Assembly: GCA_030674185.1 (NCBI GenBank)
Contig: CM060311.1
Span: 97,207,013-97,271,012 of the forward strand
Origin: Monoplex corrugatus
Taxonomy: Eukaryota; Mollusca; Gastropoda; Littorinimorpha; Ranellidae
DNA: 64,000 bases
Reading direction: 5' to 3'
Below are positions 11,984 to 24,423 of the stretch, piece after piece. The notes below the pieces were generated by a model. The model saw only the letters and a program-made list of their open reading frames with translations, was not told the origin of the DNA and made no database searches. Positions within the stretch are counted from its first letter, which is position 1; the number at the start of each line of letters is the position of its first letter. A program made the translations under genes and the position numbers.

Positions 11984-12228
11984 AAATGTAATCATACAAA
12001 ATTAAGTAAAACAAAAGAGCAATTTGGTGATCCTGTAATGATCAGTTTGATATAAACAAAGTGGTTGTGCCATTCAAACAGTGTCCCCAATAAAAATCAC
12101 AAAATATAAAGTTAATCATGGTATTTACCACAAGCTTACATATAACCTAAACTTATGCTGGCAAGATCTTTAGAACTTACGTAATTTGAATTTTATGCTA
12201 TATTATATATCAATGCTGTTGATGGCTG
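11712..12228. other. Intron sequence with (TC)n and (TA)n tracts
   Basis: AT-rich intron. A TCTCTC run (11901-11931) leads into an uninterrupted (TA)n tract at about 11938-11981. No coding signal was seen. Confidence 0.6.
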
Positions 12229-12540
12229 CATAAATAAATGGGTAGGATATTGGACTTTGAATTGAAAGGATTGAGTTTGAATCTGCCTGGCAGCACATGG
12301 TGGATAAAGGTTGGAGACTTTTCCAGTCTGCCATGTCAACATATGTTTCAAACCAGCTTGTGCCTGAACCTCGTTCATGTGTACGTACACAAAGAACATC
12401 AGATATGCGTGTTAAAGTTCGTGCAGGCCATGTCATTGTTCGATGGTGTATGGAAACACTAGAATACCCATTGTGCACACCCACCAAAGACAGTTTATGC
12501 AGACTGTGCAGCAAAGTAATGCATGCATAGTCTGACCTAA
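12229..12540 (+). mobile_element. tRNA-derived SINE-like element
   Basis: The first 75 bases resemble a tRNA. An A-box-like stretch (AATGGGTAGGATATTGGACT) is followed by a B-box-like GAGTTTGAATCTGCC. An unrelated body of about 200 bases follows. Decayed box sequences and the lack of a full cloverleaf rule out a working tRNA. SINE assignment is inference from this layout, and only one copy is in the window. Confidence 0.5.
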
Positions 12541-12682
12541 ACAATATACATAGATGAAAGCAAGAAAACATTGCACATAGCAAGAAAAGACCAACAACAG
12601 TTGTTATCTGCTGTTACGTTCACCTGTACTAGAATCATATGTGTATTGTCTGTGAGTGGTGTACACATTTTGTCGTCAACAG

Positions 12683-12768
12683 GACCAGGGGCAGGGAAGA
12701 AAAAAGGAAAACTGGGCAAAGACGATTTGCTGAAGAAGAAAAAAGACAAGAAGGAGCCAGGTGGAAAG
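12683..12768 (+). CDS. CEP164: CEP164 exon, lysine-rich linker after the WW domain
   Basis: Acceptor CAACAG and donor GTATAC flank 86 bases that start in phase 1 and end in phase 0. The peptide is GPGAGKKKGKLGKDDLLKK followed by more K, D and E with EPGGK at the end. In vertebrate CEP164 a poly-lysine stretch directly follows the WW domain, so position and composition agree. The lysine-rich motif continues seamlessly into the next exon (KKKKGGKKG). The only caution is that the segment is compositionally biased, so the assignment rests on phase and gene order. Confidence 0.85.
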
Positions 12769-13284
12769 GTATACAGTGACACGGGCTGGTTGGTTGATGG
12801 ACTGGTTGACTTGTTCTTGGTTGACTGGTTTTTATAGAATAGTGTGGATTAGTGACAGTCTGGTTACTTTTTAATTGCTTAGTTATTTTGGTTGATTGGT
12901 TGATCGATAATTTGGCCAGTTGGAAAGTGTTAGAAAAATGTGTCAGTCTTGTTTAATTTCATAAATTATTTTGTTTTATTTGATTTGATTTCATGTATTG
13001 TTGGATCGGTGGGGCCTAAGGCTGTCAGAGAACTGTTACCAGTCCTGTTAACGTGGTGTTGTATGTGTTTTGAGATGGCTCTGCACAGTTGCCTTGGTTT
13101 TAAACAGTGATAATGATGATGATAATTTATCTGTTTATTTATGACTATGATGTGATATTCCAAATATCTCTAGAAGTGTCAGTCTCCAGTAGGTTTGTGG
13201 TAGTGTGTCTTTGGAGAATTTGTTTGCTTGTTTTTGGAAGAATTTATTTGTGGATGAGGTGAATGGTCATGTGTGTGTCTTTTG
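12769..13284. other. Intron sequence before the large minisatellite
   Basis: T/G-rich intron with small GGTTGATTGGTTGAT-like repeats (12786-12905) just after the donor. No coding signal was seen. Confidence 0.5.
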
Positions 13285-16200
13285 TATGTACCGTGACATA
13301 TTGTGTACGGGTGGTGATTGACTGATTGATAATGGTCGTTATGACTGTAATATTAGAATGGTATGTATCATTGTTCTTTTTGTGCTGTATGGGTGGTGAT
13401 TGACTGATTGATAATGGTCGTTATGACTGTGATAATGGTCGTTATGACTGTTATATTAGAATGGTATGTATCATTGTTCTTTTTGTGCTGTATGGGTGGT
13501 GATTGACTGATTGATAATGGTCGTTATGACTGTAATATTAGAATGGTTATCATTGTTCTTTTGTGCTGTAGGGTGGTGACTGATTGATAATGGTCGTTAT
13601 GACTGTATATTAGAATGGTATGTATCATTGTTCTTTTTGTGCTGTATGGGTGGTGACTGATTGATAATGGTCGTTATGACTGTTATATTAAATGGTATGT
13701 ATCATTGTTCTTTTTGTGCTGTATGGGTGGTGACTGATTGATAATGGTCGTTATGACTGTATATTAGAATGGTATGTATCATTGTTCTTTTTGTGCTGTA
13801 TGGGTGGTGACTGATTGATAATGGTCGTTATGATGTTATATTAGAATGGTATGTATCATTGTTCTTTTTGTGCTGTATGGGTGGTGACTGATTGATAATG
13901 GTCGTTATGACGTGTTATGATGTATATTAATGTTTTTGTCTTTGTGCTGTAGGTGGTGACTGATTATATTGTTATGATGTATTTGATGTATGATATTGTT
14001 CTTTTTTGCTGGTGACTGATTATAATGTCGTAGATGTATATTAGAATGTTTTATTGTTCTTTGTGTAGTGTCTATTGATATGGTGTATGAGTATATTGAA
14101 TGTTGTACATTTCTTTTGTCTGTTGGTGTACTGATTGATAATGGTCGTTATGACTGTATATTGATGGTTGTATCATGTTCTTTTGTGCTTATGGTGTGAT
14201 TGATAATGTGTTTGACTGTTTATAGAATGGTATGTATCATGTTCTTTTTGTGCTGTAGGGGTGACGATTGATAATGTGTTTATGTATATAAATGGTAGTA
14301 TCATGTTCTTTTTGTGCTGTAGGGTGGTGATGATTGATATGCGTTATGATGTAATTAGAATTATGTTCTTTTCTTTTGTGCTGTATGGTGTGATATTGAA
14401 ATGGTGTTATGACTGTTTTAGAATGGTAGTATTGTTCTTTTTGGCTGTAGTGTATGATAAATGGTCTTTGCGTATATTGAAGTTGTATCTGTTCTTTTGT
14501 GCTGTAGGGGTACTGTGTAGGTGTTATATGTTATATTAGAATGTGTATCATTTCTTTGTCGTGGTGGTGACTGATTGATAATGTCGTTATGACTGTTATT
14601 AAATGTATGTACATTGTCTTTTTGGCTGTATGGTGGATGATGATATGCGTTATGACTTATATAGAATGTATGTTCTTGTCTTTTTGTGCTGTTGTGGTAC
14701 TGATATATGGTGTATATTTTTGTGGTAGTATATTGTTTTTGTGTTATGGTGTGACGATTATAATGGTGTATACTGTTATTTAGTGGTATGTATATTGCTT
14801 TTTGTGCTGAGGGTGCGTTGATATGGTGTTTTGTATATTGATGTTGTTCATGTTCTTTTTGTGCTGTAGTGGTGATGATAAATGGTCGTTATGATTATAT
14901 GAATGTGGTACTTTTTTTGGCGTAGGGTGTGAATTGTAATTCTTAAGTATATTAAATGGTGTATATGTTTTTGGTGTATGTGGTGAGATGATGGTTATAC
15001 TTTATAGAATGGTTGTATCTTGTTTTTTTGTGCTGTATGGTGTGACTGATTGATAATGGTCGTTATGACTGTATATTAGAATGGTATGTATCATTGTTCT
15101 TTTTGTGCTGTATGGGTGGTACTGATTGATAATGGTCGTTATGACTGTATATTAGAATGGTATGTATCATTGTTCTTTTTGTGCTGTATGGGTGGTGACT
15201 GATTGATAATGGTCGTTATGACTGTTATATTGAATGTATGTATCTTGTTTTTTTGTGTGTGGGTGGTGATGATTGATGGTTTGATTATATTAGATGTTGT
15301 ATTTGTTCTTTTTGTGTGATGGTGTGACTGATTGATATGTCGTATGTGTTATTAAATGGTTTATTTGTTCTTTTTGTGCTGTATGGGTTGAGTGTTATAT
15401 GGTTTATATGTAATGATGGTATGTATCATTGTTCTTTTTGTGCTGTAGGGTGGTGACTGATTAATGGTCGTTATGACTGTTATTTAGAATGTGTATCATT
15501 GTTTTTGTGTGTTGCTGTATTGAATGGTGTTATGTAATTGATGTGTATTTATTTTTCTTGTTCTTTTTGTCTGTATGGTGTGACTGATTGAAATGTCGTT
15601 ATACTGTTAATTAAATGTTTTCATTGTTCTTTTTGTGCTGTATGGTGACTGATTGATAAGTGTTATGACGTTATATTAATGTGTTAAATGTTGTATCTTT
15701 TTTTGTGCTTGGTATGATTATATGGTCTTATGACGTTTAAGGTTTATCATGTTCTTTGTCTATGGTGACTGATTGATATGGTGTTATACTTTTAGAGTTG
15801 TACATGTTTTTGGTAGTGTGCTATTGAATGTGTTAGGAATTGAATGGTTATCATTGTCTTTTTGTGCTGTAGGTGGACTATTGATATGTCTTTGATGTTA
15901 TTGATGTTATTGTTTTTCGTGGGTGTGATGATTGAAGCGTTATTTATTAGATGGTTCTGTTTTCTGTAGGGTGTGATGATTGTAATGGTTGTTTATAGAT
16001 GGTTCTTCTTTTGTGCTGTATGTGGCGATTGATGGTCTTGACGTTATATAGAGTTTCATTCTTTTGTCGAGGTGGATGATGTATGTTTAATGTATAATGG
16101 TGTATCATGTCTTTTGTGCTGTAGTGGATGATGATAGTCGTTATGTATATTGAGTTGTATGTTCTTTGGCTTGGTGTATATTGAATGGTGTTGTGTATAT

Positions 16201-17108
16201 AATGGTGTCTTGTCTTTGTTGTGTGCGTGATAATGTCTTATGATGTATTAGATGTTGTTCATTGTCTTTGTGCTGTAGTGGTGTGATTGATATGCTATGT
16301 GTATATAGAGTATTCTTTCTTTGTGCTTTGGTGGTGATGATTGATAGGGTTATTATTATATTGTTTTTCTGTTGTGTGTTGTAATGGTGTTAGATGTTAT
16401 AGATGTTTATATTGTTTTTTTGTGCTTTGGGTGGTGACTGATTGATAATGGTCGTTATGACTGTTATATTAGATGGGTGTATCATTGTTCTTTTGTGCTG
16501 TATGGGTGGTGAGATAATGGTCGTTATGACTGTTATATTAAATGTATGTATCATTGTTCTTTTTGTGCTGTAGGTGGTGACTGATTGATAATGGTCGTTA
16601 TGACTGTATATTAGAATGTTTATCATGTTCTTTTGTGCTGTATGTGGTGACTGATTGATAGTCGTTATGACTGTTATATTAGAATGGTTGTATCATTGTT
16701 CTTTTGTGCTGTATGGTGGTGACTGATTGATAATGGTCGTTATGACTGTAATATTAGAATGGTTGTATCATTGTTCTTTTTGTGCTGTATGGGTGGTGAC
16801 TGATTGATAAATGGTCGTTATGACTGTTATATTAGAATGGTATGTATCATTGTTCTTTTGTGCTGTATGGGTGGTGACTGATTGATAATGGTCGTTATGA
16901 CTGTTATATTAGAATGGTTGTATCATTGTTCTTTTTTTTGTGCTGTAGGGTGGTGTTTGACTGATTGATAATGGTCGTTATGACTGTTATATTAGAATGG
17001 TATGTATCATTGTTCTTTTTGTGCTGTACGGGTGGTGACTGACTGATTGATAATGGTCGTTATGACTGTTATATTAGAATGGTATGTATCATTGTTCTTT
17101 TTGTGCTG

Positions 17109-17170
<62 letters not shown>

Positions 17171-20100
17171 AGAATGGTATGTATCATTGTTCTTTTTGTG
17201 CTGTATGGGTGGGTGACTGATTGATAATGGTCGTTATGACTGTATATTAGAATGGTATGTATCATTGTTCTTTTTGTGCTGTAGGTGGTGTGACTGATTG
17301 ATAATGGTCGTTATGACTGTTATATTAGAATGGTATGTATCATTGTTCTTTTTGTGCTGTTGGGTGGTGATGATTGATAATGGTCGTTATGACTGTATAT
17401 TAGAATGGTATGTATCATTGTTCTTTTTGTGCTGTATGGGTGGTGATGATTGATAATGGTCGTTATGACTGTTATATTAGAATGGTTGTATCATTGTTCT
17501 TTTTGTGCTGTATGGGTGGTGATGATTGATAATGGTCGTTATGACTGTTATATTAAATGGTATGTATCATTGTTCTTTTTGTGCTGTATGGGTGGTGACT
17601 GATTGATAATGTCGTTATGACTGTTATATTAGAATGGTATGTATCATTGTTCTTTTGTGCTGTATGGGTGGTGACTGATTGATAATGGTCGTTATGACTG
17701 TTATATTAGAATGGTATGTATCATTGTTCTTTTTGTGCTGTATGGGTGGTGACTGATTGATAATGGTCGTTATGACTGTTATATTAGAATGGTATGTATC
17801 ATTGTTCTTTTTGTGCTGTATTAATGTTGTTCATGTTTTTTTTTCTGTAGGGTGGTGACTGATGATATGCGTTATGACTGTTTAGATGGTTGTATCATTG
17901 TTCTTTTTGTGCTGTGGTGGTGATTGAGATGATAAGGTGTTATGACTGTTATTAGAATGGTTGTATCATTGTCTTTGTGTGTATGGGTGGTGATGATTGA
18001 TATGGCGTTATGACTGTATATTGATGTAGTATCATGTTCTTTGTGCTGTAGGGTGGTGACTGATTGAAAGGTCGTTAGACTGTATATTGAATGGTTGTAT
18101 CATTGTTCTTTTGTGCTGTATGGGTGGTGACGATGATAATGGTCGTTATGACTGTTATATTAATGTATGATCATTGTTCTTTTTGTGCTGATGGTGTGAC
18201 TGATTGATAATGGTCGTTATGCTGTATATTAGAATGGTATGTATCTTGTTTTTTGTGCTGTATGGGTGGTGATGATGATAATGTCGTTATGACTGTATAT
18301 TAGAATGGTTGTATCATGTTCTTTTTGTGCTGTATGGGTGGTGACTGATTGATAATGGTGTTATGCTGTTATATTAGAATGGTATGTATATGTTCTTTTT
18401 GTGCTGTTGGGTGGTGACTGATTGATATGGTCGTTATGACTGTATATTAGAATGGTTGTATCATTGTCTTTTTGTGCTGTATGGGTGGTGACTGATTGAT
18501 AATGGTCGTTATGACTGTAATTAGAATGGTGTGTATCATTGTTCTTTTTGTGCTGTAGGGTGGTGATGATTGATAATGGTCGTTATGACTGTTATTTAGA
18601 ATGGTTGTATCTTGTTCTTTTTGTGTGTAGGGTGTGATGATTGATAATGGTCGTTATGATGTTATATAGAATGGTATGTATCATTGTTCTTTTTTGCTGT
18701 GGGTGGTGACTGATTGTATGGTCGTTATGATGTAATTAATGGTTGTATCATTGTTCTTTGTGCTGTAGGGTGGTGACTGATTGATAATGGTCGTTATGAC
18801 TGTTATATTAGAATGGTATGTATCATTGTTCTTTTTGTGCTGGAGGGATGATGGGTATGATTATAGTGTGACATTGTTCTTTGTGCTGAGGGTGTGATAT
18901 AATGCGTTGATTATATAGATGTGTAATTGTCTTTTGCTGTTGTGATGATGTAATGGTTAGAGTATAAGGTACTGTTCTTTTCTATGGGTGTGAGTGATGT
19001 GTATCTGTTAGATGTATTCTGTCTTTTCTTGGGGGACATTGAAAGTGTACTTATTTAGAAGGTGTATCATTGTCTTTGTGCTGAGGTGGTGATGATGTAG
19101 GTAGATGTTTGAATGTATATCATTGTTTTTTTGTGCTGGGTGTACTGATTGATAATGGCGTTTACTGTTTTATGTTGTATCATTCTTTTGTGTGGGTGGA
19201 CGATTGATAGCGTTATGATGTATAGAATGGTTGTATCATGTCTTTGTGCTGTGTGGTGACGATTGTAATGGTCTATGTTTGAGGGTACATTGTTTTTTTG
19301 TGTGTAGGTGTGACGATTGTAATGGTGTATGACTGTTATATTGGAATGGTATGATATTGTTCTTTTGTGCTGTATGTGTCTTGACTGTTGATGATGGTGT
19401 ATGTTGTTATGATGGTATTAATGTGTTAGTTCTTTTTGTGCTGTAGGGTGGTGACTGATTGATAATGGTCGTTATACTGTATATAGAATGTGTGTATCAT
19501 TGTATCTTTTTTGTGTGTATGGGTGGTGATGATGTGTAATGGTGTTATGACTGTTATATTAGAATGGTATCATTGTTCTTTTTGTGTTTGGGTGGATGGC
19601 TGATGTGATAATGGTTGTAATGTTTTTTTAGTGGTGGTGTATCATTGTTCTTTTGTTGCTGTATTGGATGGTGATTATTGTTATGTCTTATGATGGTTGA
19701 TATAGAATGGTGTTATGTTATATTTGATGTGTGTCATTGTTCTTTTGATGCTGTTGAGGTCGATTTATGACGTTGTTATGTTAATAGTGTGTATCATTGT
19801 TCTTTTTGTGCTTAGGTGGTGCTGATGATAAGGCGTTATGATGTTATATTCTTAGATTTTATGTTAATGTTCTTTTTGTGCTTTTTGTGTGTGATGGTGG
19901 TGACTGATTGATAATGGTCGTTATGACTGTTATATTAGTAATGGGTTATCTTGTTTTTTTTGTGTAGGTGCTGTGTATGGTCGTATGATGTTATTGATGT
20001 ATGTATGTTTTTTTGTATGGGTGTGTATCATTATGGTCGTTATGACTGTAATTTGATGGTATGTATATTGTTCTTTTGTGCTGTTATGGGTGGTGAATGA

Positions 20101-21645
20101 TTGATAATGGTTATGACTGTTTTGTTTAGATGGTATGATATTGTTCTTTTTGTGTTATTGGGTGATGATTGATAATTGTTCTTTATGATGTTATATTAGA
20201 ATGGTATGTATAATTGGTTCTTTTTGTGCTGTTATGGGTGGTGATTGACTGATTGTAATGGTCGTTATGATGTTATATTGAATGGTATGTATCTTGTTTT
20301 TTTGTGCTGTATGGGTGGTGACTGATTGATAATGGTGTTATATGTAATATTAGAATTGGTGTGTTATTGGTTGCTTTTTGTGCTGTAATGGGTGGTGACT
20401 GATTGATTAATGGTGTTATATTGTTATATTAGATGGTATGTTCATGGTTGTTTTTGGCTGTATGGGTGGTGATGATTGATAATGGTCGTTATGACTGTTT
20501 ATTTAGATGGTTTTCATTGTTCTTTTTGTGCTTATGGGTGGTGACTGTTTGATAATGGTCGTTATGACTGTATTATATTGTGAATGGTATGTATCATTTG
20601 TTCTTTTTGTGTGTATGGGTGGTTGTACTGATTGATATGGTCGTATGATGTTATATTATGAATGGTGTGTATTTGTTTCTTTTGGTGTGCTTGATGGGTA
20701 AGTGACGTTTGATTGATATGGTCGTATGACTGTTTATTAGAATGGTTTTACATTTTTCTTTTGGGTGTGGATGGTGTATGTTGTTAATGGACTTATGACT
20801 GTAATATTAGAATGGTGTGTATCATTGTTTTTTTGTGCTGTATGGGTGGTGACTGATTTGATAATGGTCGTTATGACTGTTATATTAGAATGGTTGTTCA
20901 TTGTTCTTTTTGTGCTGTATGGGTGGTGACTGATTGATAATGGTCGTTATGACTGTAATATTAGAATGGTATGTATCATTGTTCTTTTTGTGCTGTATGG
21001 GTGGTGACTGATTGATAATGGTCGTTATGACTGTAATATTAGAATGGTATGTATCATTGTTCTTTTTGTGCTGTACGGGTGGTGACTGACTGATTGATAA
21101 TGGTCGTTATGACTGTAATATTAGAATGGTATGTATCATTGTTCTTTTTGTGCTGTATGGGTGGTGATTGACTGATTGATAATGGTCGTTATGACTGTAA
21201 TATTAGAATGGTATGTATCATTGTTCTTTTTGTGCTGTACGGGTGGTGATTGACTGATTGATAATGGTCGTTATGACTGTAATATTAGAATGGTATGTAT
21301 CATTGTTCTTTTTGTGCTGTATGGGTGGTGATTGACTGATTGATAATGGTCGTTATGACTGTAATATTAGAATGGTATGTATCATTGTTCTTTTTGTGCT
21401 GTACGGGTGGTGATTGACTGATTGATAATGGTCGTTATGACTGTTATATTAGAATGGTATGTATCATTGTTCTTTTTGTGCTGTATGGGTGGTGATTGAC
21501 TGATTGATAATGGTCGTTATGACTGTAATATTAGAATGGTATGTATCATTGTTCTTTTTGTGCTGTACGGGTGGTGATTGACTGATTGATAATGGTCGTT
21601 ATGACTGTAATATTAGAATGGTATGTATCATTGTTCTTTTTGTGC
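13285..21645. repeat. 78/82-bp minisatellite array of about 8.3 kb
   Basis: The unit is GTATGTATCATTGTTCTTTT + TGTGCTGTATGGGTGGTGAC + TGATTGATAATGGTCGTTAT + GACTGTTATATTAGAATG (78 bp); an 82-bp form carries GATTGACTGATTG. On the order of a hundred units fill the intron between the exons at 12683 and 21659. Clean, nearly identical units lie at both ends (13285-13920, 20920-21645) and in blocks near 16430-17820. Between them (about 13930-15030, 15230-16430, 18840-20800) units are heavily eroded, almost wholly by small deletions. The final unit runs directly into the 3' splice site of the next exon. The few open frames in it are chance products. Confidence 0.95.
17112..17168. repeat. 57-base poly(A) block inside the array
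   Basis: A pure A run replaces most of one array unit: left of it is TTTTTGTGCTGTAT and right of it TTAGAATGGTATG. It substitutes for about 45 unit bases rather than being inserted between two complete halves. No LINE or SINE body or target-site duplication is attached. Confidence 0.9.
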
Positions 21646-21658
21646 TGACTTGAACAAG

Positions 21659-22525
21659 AAAAAGAAGAAGGGAGGAAAGAAAGGGGCAGCATCAGCAGGT
21701 GAAGGTCCAGAGGTGACAGATGGGGCCCAGTTAGGTGAGATGGTGGCTCTGCCTGAGGGAATGGCCATCCCAGAAGGAATGACACTTCCAGAGGGGATGC
21801 AGTTTCCAGAGGGCATGACGCTCCCAGAGGGCATGCAGTTTCCAGAAGGAATGACATTTCCAGAGGGCATGACACTTCCAGAAGGAATGACATTTCCAGA
21901 GGGCATGACACTTCCAGAAGGGATGACACTTCCAGAAGGGATGACACTTCCAGAAGGAATGACATTTCCAGAGGGCATGACACTTCCAGAGGGGATGACA
22001 CTTCCAGAAGGGATGACACTTCCAGAAGGGATGACACTTCCCGAAGGGATGCAGGAAGCTTTCTTCAGTCAGATGATGCCCACAGATGTGAACAGCAACA
22101 TGAGCAACATGCCGCCAGGAGAGATGTTAAATATGAATTTTGCTGAGATGTTTCCAGAGGGAGTAGACATGAATGCTATGATTCCCTGTCAACTTGGCGA
22201 AAACCAGATGGTTGGAAACCAGATAGACTTCAATGGAGCAGTTCCAGCAGAGAATGAAAACCGTCTGGGACAAGCTGTTGTCACAGAGACAGCTGAGAAT
22301 GGACCAGCCCCCGAGTGTAAAGAATCAGACATCAAATCAGTTGCCTTGGAATCTGCGTTAATCCGTGACCCAAGTTTGGAGCCAGCAGAGAAAGCAGAGG
22401 ACATGGAGAAACCCACTGTGGCTGGTGCAGGGACTGATGTAACTGATGCACCGGCTGATGGACAACAAAAAGCTGTTGCTAAGGGCAAGAAGGGAAAGAA
22501 ACAGAAGCAGAAAGACAAGAAAGAG
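21659..22525 (+). CDS. CEP164: CEP164 large exon: lysine-rich start, PEGM repeats, acidic tail
   Basis: Proposed acceptor AACAAG at 21653-21658 and donor GAG|GTAAAA at 22525/22526. The 867 bases are exactly 289 codons in phase 0, matching neighbours on both sides. The exon starts KKKKGGKKGAASAG, continuing the lysine-rich linker of the previous exon. Residues about 30-131 are 17 tandem hexapeptides of the form (T/A/Q)(L/F/I)PEGM. Next come a Met/Asn-rich part (SQMMPTDVNSNMSNMPPGEM), an acidic part, and a lysine-rich end (KGKKGKKQKQKDKKE). No human CEP164 counterpart to the PEGM block is known to me; this middle region of the protein is disordered and poorly conserved. The acceptor is weak (AAG rather than CAG), so the exact start could shift by a few codons. 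Confidence 0.78.
21746..22051 (+). repeat. Coding 18-bp minisatellite (17 PEGM hexapeptides)
   Basis: Seventeen in-frame 18-bp units, such as ACACTTCCAGAAGGGATG, encode TLPEGM with variants TFPEGM, QFPEGM, ALPEGM and AIPEGM. The second-position change L/F is the main variation. Near identity between neighbours suggests recent expansion, so copy number is probably polymorphic. Confidence 0.95.
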
Positions 22526-23020
22526 GTAAAAACACAGTGAATGCCACGTGTGCTTGGAAGTGGACATCAGCACAGGTACTGGATGTGGGTGATGGATACC
22601 TATTAACATGAAGCATGTATGGGTGTGTGTGTGTTGCTTTTTAAAAGGCAAACATTAATTATGTCAATAATTTATACTTCCAGCTTGCCTACAGTTTGTT
22701 TATGTGTTATTCAGAATGTATGTACACTCTTCATCACAATTAATGTCCAGTGTTTGTGGAATTGGATGAATATCTGTGATTCCTGTGATTCAGGACTTAC
22801 ATCTGCACTGAGATACATTTGTACATTGAAATGATAATTTTTTTGTAACATATGTTCCTATCTGCAGCATGATATTATTTTAGAATCACACATGTTGCTG
22901 TGAATCTTTAATTTTCCCCATCATTGTCTGTGTTCGTATCCGGCAATTTTGCCGGTTAATTTCTGATGTACTCTACACTTCCAGTTTATGTTTGCGGTTT
23001 ATAGTCACCCCTCTAAAGTT
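22526..23020. other. Intron sequence after the large exon
   Basis: About 500 bases without repeats or a credible open frame. Nothing is recognised. Confidence 0.5.
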
Positions 23021-23290
23021 TTGGCATAGAACGTGGCCTTTGTTTGCGCAAGTCCCAAGTTTACTTGCTTGTCCATATGATAGTTCACTTGCAAGTTTGA
23101 ATTATCATATGTTGGCATAGAACGTGGCCTTTGTTTGCACAAGTCCCAAGTTTACTTGCTTGTCCATATGATAGTTCACTTGCAAGTTTGAATTATCATA
23201 TGTTGGCATAGAACATGGCCTTTGTTTGCACAAGTCCCAAGTTTACTTGCTTGTCCATATGATTGTTCACTTGCAAGTTTGAATTATCAT
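23021..23290. repeat. 91-bp tandem repeat, three copies
   Basis: Three nearly identical units begin TTGGCATAGAACGTGGCCTT and end TTTGAATTATCATATG. Each contains CTTGCAAGTTTG and the near-inverse CAAGTCCCAAGTTTACTTG, giving weak internal dyad symmetry. Confidence 0.9.
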
Positions 23291-23375
23291 TCAACATCTA
23301 ATTTTTACCTTGTGCATGTTTTGTTTCCGTTATGAGCTAAATATATGTGATGTGCTGTCCCTTTAACACACAAAA

Positions 23376-23755
23376 GCAGAACAAGATTGAGGCAGCTGAA
23401 ATGTGGTTTCTTAAAAAAAAATGTTGAGAGTTCCATGGACAGCAAAGAAAACAAGCGAGCGAGCCTTGAAAGAGGCAGACACAAAAAGAACATTAATGGA
23501 GAATACTTGGAAAAGACAAGCAACATTTATAGGACATTTTATGAGATAAAAGAAATTAGAGCACCTAGTCACAACAGGAAAGCTGGAGGGAAAAAAAAGC
23601 ACCAGATAGACCAAGGGAGAAAATATTGGACAGACTTGCAGAGTGCATGAAGACAGACAGGGTGGGAGAAATATTTGCAACAACAAAGTATAGATTGATA
23701 TGGAGGGCCATAATCGCTACACCATGTGGCAGGGCACATGATGGTGATGATGACT
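23376..23755 (+). mobile_element. RTE-like LINE 3' fragment, plus strand
   Basis: The left part (AGAACAAGATTGAGGCAGCT and GAGAGTTCCATGGACAGCAA) matches, in reverse complement, the segment at about 2143-2220 of the LINE at 1849-3245. It ends CACCATGTGGCAGGGCACAT followed by GATGGTGATGATGA, the family tail. It keeps the 3' end of the ORF but is broken by stops and an A-homopolymer indel. Confidence 0.8.
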
Positions 23756-24274
23756 GTCCCTTTAAATAATCAGTTTGAAGTGTAGTTTCTCCTTGAAAAG
23801 CTTTGAATCATAACTTGTTGCAGAATTTACCCGTTCATATCAGAGATGGACCACAGTGAACTGTGTTATTTGTCTCTGCGGCAGACAGCAGTGTCAAAGC
23901 ACAAAAAGTTTTTCATTGTGGCCTGAAATGGAAAACTACTAGTAAGAAGAATTTAGTCAGAAGAAAGGCAGCAGCCTTGACAAGGAGTGAAGGATTGATA
24001 ACTATGGTAATGGAAAAGGTAGTTCCATGATCCTTAACCAGGCTATATGGGGAGTGAAGGGGTAGAGATCTCAGTCTCTTAGTCTTGTGTCAACGTTTTG
24101 AGGGTGACCTACACTACTCTGCTTATCAGCCTTACCTTTCTTTTGGTACAGTATCATACAATGTAAAACTGAGCTTTGTTGACTGTGTCATATGGTGTGG
24201 GGGTGTGTGCTGGTAATGGGAGACCGCACCGCTTTGTGTGATGTGTGTGTATGCATGATACACGCTGCTTGCAG
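23756..24274. other. Intron sequence
   Basis: About 520 bases of unique looking intron; nothing is recognised. The acceptor of the next exon (CTGCTTGCAG) closes it. Confidence 0.5.
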
Positions 24275-24406
24275 TTGGGGCCCTTGCTGAAGGCGGAGCC
24301 AAGCCTGGGTACCCCCTCTGTGCACCGCACCAATGCAGCTCTCACAGGCTTCAAGTCTTCTGAATCGTTAGGGGGACTGCGCGGCTCTGCCGGAGGAAGT
24401 CAGCAG
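24275..24406 (+). CDS. CEP164: CEP164 exon, conserved linker
   Basis: Acceptor CTTGCAG and donor CAG|GTGGAT enclose 132 bases, 44 codons in phase 0-0. The peptide includes LGPLLKAEPSLGTPSVHR and ends LRGSAGGSQQ. It resembles the short Leu/Pro/Ser/Gly segment of vertebrate CEP164 that follows the lysine-rich linker (GGLAPLRG...TPPS...LRGSQS). The similarity is weak but collinear. The donor is followed within about 20 bases by the 37-bp array. Function of this segment is not known to me. Confidence 0.78.
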
Positions 24407-24423
24407 GTGGATGGAATGTTTCA

